Part shown: piece after piece, positions 59,101 to 64,000 of the stretch
Layout: every line of letters begins with the position of its first letter
How positions within the stretch are numbered: the stretch's first letter is position 1
NCBI GenBank assembly: GCA_018296165.2
Contig: JACKQL020000012.1
Coordinates: 1,054,001 to 1,118,000 of the forward strand
Source: Termitomyces sp. T153
Lineage: Eukaryota > Basidiomycota > Agaricomycetes > Agaricales > Lyophyllaceae
Reading direction: 5' to 3'
Length of the DNA: 64,000 nucleotides
The notes under the pieces: model-generated
What the model saw: the letters and a program-made list of their open reading frames with translations, nothing else
Told to the model about the DNA's origin: nothing
Databases searched by the model: none
Program-made: the position numbers and the translations under genes

Positions 59101-60472
59101 GGAGGTGTTTCTTGGGTAGGGCTGGTGTGACCTGCAGCTGGAAGGCAGGGGTGCCTTCTTGTAGGAGGCGCGCGAAGGGGATGGCGCCGATGATCTTAAT
59201 GTCAAGGTCTTCGGGGGTGACAGGGTTGGGTACCGTAGGTGTAATAGTTGGGTCCGGGGTGACGTCGGGGTCGGTCAGGGGCTTCGGGCGTTGCTGGTTG
59301 AGGTAGCGCAGGCCCTTATATCGATCTCGGGGTATGTTGGGGGGCAGCCGTCGTAACTTGTCCAAGGGTGGTCGAGACAGAGTCATGCTTCTTTCTCCGT
59401 TGGGGTTGGCGTCGGGGGTTGGGGAATCCTGAGTCGTTCCAGAGGTGATGGTGTCGGAGCGGGGGACGTTGAGATCAGAGATAGACTGGAGGCGGAGGTG
59501 GATGGCGGCCGCTAAGCTTGCTTTGGGGCCAGGGAATTGCATGGTGAGGTTCTTCCAGTTGATGTTGGGATTGACGTCTTGCAGCCACGGGAGTCCGAGC
59601 ACAATCAGGGTCGACGGGGGTAGCTGGGTAACGAGGAGTTGGGCCTGGAACTGCAGGTCATTATTGAGGGTGATGGTGTTGTCGTGGTACTGCATGATTC
59701 TTGCCGTGGTGGGGCTCCCGTCAAAGAGTTGAAGCTCGAGGGGTTTGTCGAGGTCGTTGCGTTGGAGGTCGAGTTGGTTGCTGACAAAGACACCAGAGGC
59801 ACCGCTGTCTACAAGGGCGGGGAGTACCTTGAGCGAGTCACCAAGTCGGACATAGATGACGAATGACTGTGCGGACCTAGAGTAAAGTTGCGGAGGGGTC
59901 CGGTGTTGGTCGGTCATGGCCTCGGAGTTCTTGGAGGGGGGTGAGACATCAAAGGGTACCAGTCCGGAGTTGGTGGGGTTGTCCCGGTCAAGGCGGAGGG
60001 TGAGACTGGGCCAATTGACGCGGGGATTGGTGGAGTGGAGCCATGAGAACCCTAATACGACGGGGGCGGAGGGGTGCAATTTTGTGACAAGTAGTCGGAG
60101 TTCTTGCTGTTGTCTGTCGGCAAAGGTCAGGGTTGTTTCTAGGCAATGAGTGATGTCTCCCGCTGGGGTAGAGTCTCTGTCAAAGAGTTTGAGGGGGATC
60201 GGGGCGGGGAGGCGGCAGAGGGGTTGTGGGGCAAGCGCTGCCAGGGATTTGTCAACAAAGTTATTGGTGGCGCTGCTGTCGACTAGTGTGGGGACGGGTT
60301 TGTCAGTAAAGGGGAGGGTGGTGCGGAGGAGGTTTGTGGAGGAGTGGGAGGGGAGGTGTGCTGGGGGGTTGTCCAGGGCGAGCATTGTTGTGCGGAGGAG
60401 TGTGGCTGGGGTGGAGAAGACGTCGGGATATGGTCCACGGTCTAGTGCGTCTTCCAGACCTAAACCACCAAC
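56108..60472 (-). pseudogene. Gypsy-A Pol: double protease, RT, RNase H, integrase, chromodomain; three TGA stops
   Basis: One frame from 60472 to 56108. Numbering from Met at 60385: retropepsin-like domain 1 (TLVDSSATNNF, D36), domain 2 (ALVDSGASGVF, D193), RT with DLCSGYNNVRIAPGHEWKTAF and YLDN instead of YLDD, RNase H (ECDASDYAIAGILSQ), and integrase with the HHCC region and VSDRGPLFVSHFW, AYHPETDRQTERVN. A chromodomain follows ([27 protein letters not shown]), which marks chromoviruses and targets insertion to methylated-histone chromatin. TGA codons sit at 57275-57277, 56327-56329 and 56189-56191, each where CGA (Arg) fits. Gag ends in another frame at 60460. Confidence 0.88.
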
Positions 60473-61539
60473 TCATTTTCCGTGAACTGGTAGTTACAGT
60501 CTTCTCCATTGATTGTCCACATGGCGCGTCCCATCACCTGTCGTTTAGGGCAACTGCAAATAAAGTGTCCCTGCTCACCACATAGGATGCACGTGCCCTC
60601 CTTCCATCATTTCTCCTGCGTTTCCTCCGGCACATCAATCCACTGGCTGTCCTGGATTCTGTTTGCGCATAGGGCTTCCTGATCGTCGGCAGGGTCCGGG
60701 ATGTCATCGCGATCATTGGGGTTGGTATCCAGGGGTACTGGGGTGTCATGGAGGTCGGCGGCGTTGAGCTGGGTGGGTGGGCGCTGCCCCGGAGGTTGGT
60801 TAGTATTGGGGACTCCTCAGCCCAGGGGGAAGCGGGGTGCGGGGTTAGCAGGGTTAGTGGGGATTGAGGATCGGATGCCATTGGTTGCTCCGGCCTGCCA
60901 GTTGGTGTTACCGGAGGTGTTCCACGAGGTCCAGGGCGCCGTGTTTTCGCTGCGGTCTTCCCAATAACATTGGTCGACCTGGGTAACAAGCACCTTGTAC
61001 CTGTTGTAGGTGGTTTGTTTGGGCACGAGGCGAAGGACGTCCTTGATCCGTTGGGGTAGGGCACGACAGAGGGCGAACCGGAGGGTGTTGTGATTCCAGC
61101 CGGTCTCGTAGGCCTCTCGTTCGAATTGTACGATGAAGGTCGTGAAGCATTTGTTGTTGCGCATTCGGAGGTTGAAGAGATTTTCCTCCGCCTCCACTAC
61201 GGTGTCAAAGACGCCAAACTTACTCAAGAACTCTTGGGTGAAAGCGAGCTAATTGGAGAGTATGGGGTTGTTTGGGTCAAACCGGAGTAGCGCGGTGTAG
61301 TGGTCAAAGGCAATGCCCTGTAAGTATGATGCAGCGAAGGCCACTTGTGAGCTCTCAAGCTGAAAAGTGATGGGCTTAGCTTGAAACATAGTTAAACACT
61401 GGGTCAGGAAGATTCGCCACTTCCGAGGGTCGCGGCTGGTGAAGGGTTCGGGCTTCTGGATGTCAAGCTTTCCTTCCCGGGCCAGCGCATTGTGGGTATC
61501 GTCCTGTGAATTTTGAGTTCGAGATGGGGGTCCGGCATT

Positions 61540-61629
<90 letters not shown>

Positions 61630-63042
61630 ATTTCCGTTTCCGCGCTGGGGGGGAAAGCTGTCCATCGCTGGGCCCCATCCTCCCAGGGGTCCGCCATTGG
61701 GTGGTTCTCCACCAGGGTTTTGACCTACACTACCCAGGGCGGGTCCTGGGGCCCATCGAGGGGGAGGGGGTCCTCCGGGGTTTGGGGGTCCGAAATAGTT
61801 GATGTTGGTGGGGGGATTAGGCATCGGGGTGGGCAGGGGACAAGAGGGGTTGACAGAAAGAGGGGGTCGGGGCGCCCTGGGGCCCATGGGCTGTCGCAGG
61901 AGAACTGGGGCGTTGGGATGGGGCAGAGGGGCATTGCTACGAGGGGCGCAGAGATTGAAGTGGGGGGGTTGGTCTTGTTGGGGCCCGTTGCGCGGGGGGT
62001 GTTTGTCGGCGGGGTTGCCCAGCTCATTGATATAGGAGAGGGTCCTGTTGTTGTTGTTGACGCGTAAGGGCGGTCGTTGGGAACAGAGTTCGGGGGCGGC
62101 GGGTTGGTCCTAGGTTCGGAAGGTGCTGGGCACCGAGCTGGCCTGGGGCCAGGCGGAGAGAGCCAGGGTGTGGGCGGCGGGTTGGTTGAACAACCCCCCC
62201 GCAGGGTTGAGGTTCCTCAAGATGCTGGAGGCTGCATTGAGTTCTTCCTGCTGACGGAGAATGGAAGATGGGGCTTCGTTTTGTGTCCCGACGGGTTCCT
62301 CACGTTGCACGTGGAAGGAGCGGGCAGGATCCAGAGGGTCTTCGAAGGGGTGGGGGTTCAGGCTAGTGTGGATTTCTTTGACCAAGGCGCGGAGCTCGTT
62401 CCGTAAGTTGTTGTCAATGCCCAGAGTGCCTTGCATATTCTCCGGGAGGTTCCCTTGTAGGTAGCGTTTGTAGAAGTCAAGGAGTCAATCCGCCCAGACC
62501 TCCGGAGTTGCGGAGGCGTCGGGGTAGCCTAGGTTGGTGAGGAGGGGCGGGTACGCCTTGCAAATTCCGCAGGGGACAGGCAGAGGAAGCAGAGGACTTC
62601 GTCGCGTTGCTGGGTGTAGGCTTTGATCCTTTGCTGCCTAGGAGAAGGAGGGGTTTGAGCAGTGAACGGTGGGCGGGGGGGGGGAATAGTTATCTGTGGC
62701 CTCCGGAGGGACTGGGGCTGCAGCGGGGATTGGGTACACATAGTAATGGGTGGGAGGGAGGTAGGCGGGGTTGGGGGGTGCTGTGGAGTATCCTCCGGGG
62801 TTGATATGGGGGTTGTTGCCATTGGCGTGGAATGTGGGAGGGCGGCGCCAGCCTGGGGGTATTCCCTGGCTGATGGAGGGGGCGTAGAACACCTGGTTGG
62901 GGTCAGGGGTCCAATGATGGGGCACATATTGGTCTGCAAAGGGACCCGGGTAGAATGGGGCGTAGAAATTTTCTAGTATGGGCCGGCCATAGGCGTCGGT
63001 TAGGTAACCAACGGGGTTGTACGTGGGGTTAAATGCAGACAT
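60463..63042 (-). pseudogene. Gypsy-A Gag with zinc knuckle, frameshifted
   Basis: ATG at 63042 (MSAFNPTYNPVGYLTDAYGR) lies 33 bp inside the 5' LTR. The proline-rich N-terminus changes frame at a G10 run near 62675-62684 and again farther on. The capsid-like core is at about 61450-60960 (KPEPFTSRDPRKWRIFLTQC; FLSKFGVFDTVVEAEENL) with a TAG near 61249 replacing a Trp codon. A zinc knuckle CILCGEQGHFICSC lies near 60591-60550. Just before the core is a run of about 29 Tyr codons from a trinucleotide repeat. Gag stops at TAG 60460-60462. Confidence 0.8.
61540..61628. repeat. (TAG/CTA)n trinucleotide microsatellite in gag
   Basis: About 29 uninterrupted TAG units on the plus strand, CTA on the minus. 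In the gag frame this is TAC, giving poly-Tyr. The other minus frames give poly-Thr or poly-Leu, and two plus frames poly-Ser or poly-Val. Confidence 0.95.
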
Positions 63043-63061
63043 TGAGAATGGGGTAAGGGGG

Positions 63062-63074
63062 AGTCTTGATATTA
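63062..63074 (-). promoter_or_regulatory. Self-priming primer-binding site of Gypsy-A
   Basis: On the minus strand TAATATCAAGACT directly follows the LTR end TGACA. It is exactly complementary to AGTCTTGATATTA, the start of the predicted transcript (63639 downwards). It does not begin TGG as tRNA-primed sites do. Confidence 0.75.
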
Positions 63075-64000
63075 TGTCAGGTTCCGCTGACGACGGGGGC
63101 TCAGTACACTGACAAGTCCTTACTAGGTGGACGCGATGTCCTGCGCTTATAACCAGGCATCCGGAGTTGGAGGTGGAGGTGGGGAAAGCTTGTGAGGGGG
63201 TCCCTAGGAGGAGCGGCCTGAGCAAGTCCTGAGTGGTCCGGAGGAGTCTAAGACCAAAGGTACTGGTTGTTGACCTAGGGCGGGTGTCAGGGCTAGTTTG
63301 TGGGCGCACAAATAGATTGCGGGGTAGGCGGAGGCTTCTCGGTTGATGGGGGCAGGGTCGGAGCTGGACAGGGGATCACCGGGGCTTGATGGGTTCCAGG
63401 GTCGAGCAGGTAGCGAGGTTCGGAGTTGTTGTTAAGAATGTTCAGGTCGTGGCACATGTGTGGAGTTTGTACTGACGTAGGGAGCAAGGGAACTCTAGAG
63501 GAACAAAGGAAATATGTACAGTCAAGACGAGACGGAGACAAGACAAGACTGAGAAAAGATAGATTCAAAACCTAAAAACAGAAATAGAGATGAGACGAGA
63601 GATGAAACATAGGAAACTGGTAAATGTAATATCAAGACTAAAGTTCGAGGAGTTATTCTATGGCTTATATACCAACTACTGGGTGCCTCTGAGGGCAGCG
63701 GATACGATGGTGGGGGTCGACGGAGCTGTGTGGAGTCGACGGGTGTCGGGTACGATCCAAGGTCGGGCCGCAGCGGTATTCTGGTGGGATCAGTTGGGGG
63801 CGCGGCCGCTCCGGGGACGTCGTGACACTCCGGGATGGGTCGGGTAAACTAGGGTAGGGGGTCAGGGACGTATGACGTGGCCAGGAATGGTGGGGGAAGG
63901 TTTCAGGGGGGTGTTGATGGCTACGGAGAGGGAGTTGCCATCGGGGTTTGCCGGAGAAGTGTCAGAGTTATCCAGTGTGGGCGCAAAAGTGTGGGCAGGG
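63075..64000 (-). repeat. 5' LTR of Gypsy-A, 926 of about 999 bp in window
   Basis: Starts TGTCAGGTTC and aligns base for base with 52988-53913. By hand count 38 differences, all transitions. It continues past the window end. Confidence 0.92.
63627..63671 (-). promoter_or_regulatory. Gypsy-A promoter: TATA box and predicted transcript start
   Basis: On the minus strand the TATA box TATATAA (63665-63671) is followed 26-32 bp downstream by AGTCTTGATATTA (63639-63627), which pairs with the primer site. Start at 63639 is predicted from both signals together. Confidence 0.65.

Larger units (their letters stand above)
52988..64000 (-). mobile_element. Young Ty3/Gypsy chromovirus with antisense gene ('Gypsy-A'), cut by window end
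   Basis: Two direct LTRs (52988-53986 and 63075 onward) enclose gag, protease, RT, RNase H, integrase and chromodomain on the minus strand. A plus-strand gene lies between the chromodomain and the 3' LTR. The LTR ends are TGTCA..TGACA. The LTR copies align without gaps over 926 bp; the right copy should end at 64073. Pol is open except for three TGA codons. The 13 bases next to the 5' LTR fit a self-primed (Tf1/sushi-like) element. Total length is about 11.1 kb. Confidence 0.9.

Noticed and set aside
61513..62067. Plus-strand frame with a long poly-Val run (and another with poly-Ser)
   Set aside because: The runs come from the trinucleotide repeat read on the noncoding strand of gag; the flanks are proline/glycine-rich shadows of Gag.

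Overview
The window reads as nuclear DNA of a filamentous basidiomycete, most likely an Agaricomycete. Genes are broken by many short spliceosomal introns (about 43-84 nt). The gene set includes an Agaricomycete-type sesquiterpene synthase and a Kha1-type antiporter. Chromovirus, Copia and Helitron remnants and P-loop/nuclease 'Crinkler-like' proteins are also typical of that group. I saw no convincing tRNA or rRNA gene and no CRISPR array.

Layout. 1-15335 is a transposon graveyard: LTR fragments, a gag-only Copia element with a solo LTR nested inside it, another solo LTR, and a 10.05-kb decayed Ty3/Gypsy element (5132-15184) with 253-bp LTRs and a GCAGG target duplication. 15336-30274 is a gene island. 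It holds a head-to-head pair of P-loop/nuclease genes (15872-18938 minus, 19456-22382 plus), a disordered conserved protein, a Pgc1-like phospholipase, an Slc1-like acyltransferase and a conserved coiled-coil protein. 30285-34300 is a 59-bp minisatellite and a decayed Helitron. 34609-49918 is a second gene island: O-acetylhomoserine sulfhydrylase, K+/H+ antiporter KHA1, splicing factor BUD31, a TB2/DP1/HVA22 membrane protein, a Ser/Pro-rich protein and a sesquiterpene synthase. 50560-52987 holds a possible inverted-repeat element, AT-rich DNA and an integrase relic. 52988 to the window end is a young Ty3/Gypsy chromovirus with about 1-kb LTRs.

The most interesting part is that last element. 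Thirteen bases next to its 5' LTR are exactly complementary to the predicted first 13 bases of its own transcript, and a TATA box lies about 30 bp upstream. This is the layout of Tf1/sushi-type self-primed reverse transcription. Between its chromodomain and 3' LTR it carries an antisense gene with two plausible spliceosomal introns, a Zn2Cys6-like cysteine array and a coiled coil. Its pol begins with two tandem retropepsin-like domains. Decay is almost purely by transitions, often at CpG, and has converted the second catalytic Asp codon of the reverse transcriptase to Asn in both Gypsy elements.

Splice models were built by eye from donor/acceptor signals and family conservation. For every intact gene the joined exons sum to a multiple of three. 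All family names are from recognition of motifs, without database searches.
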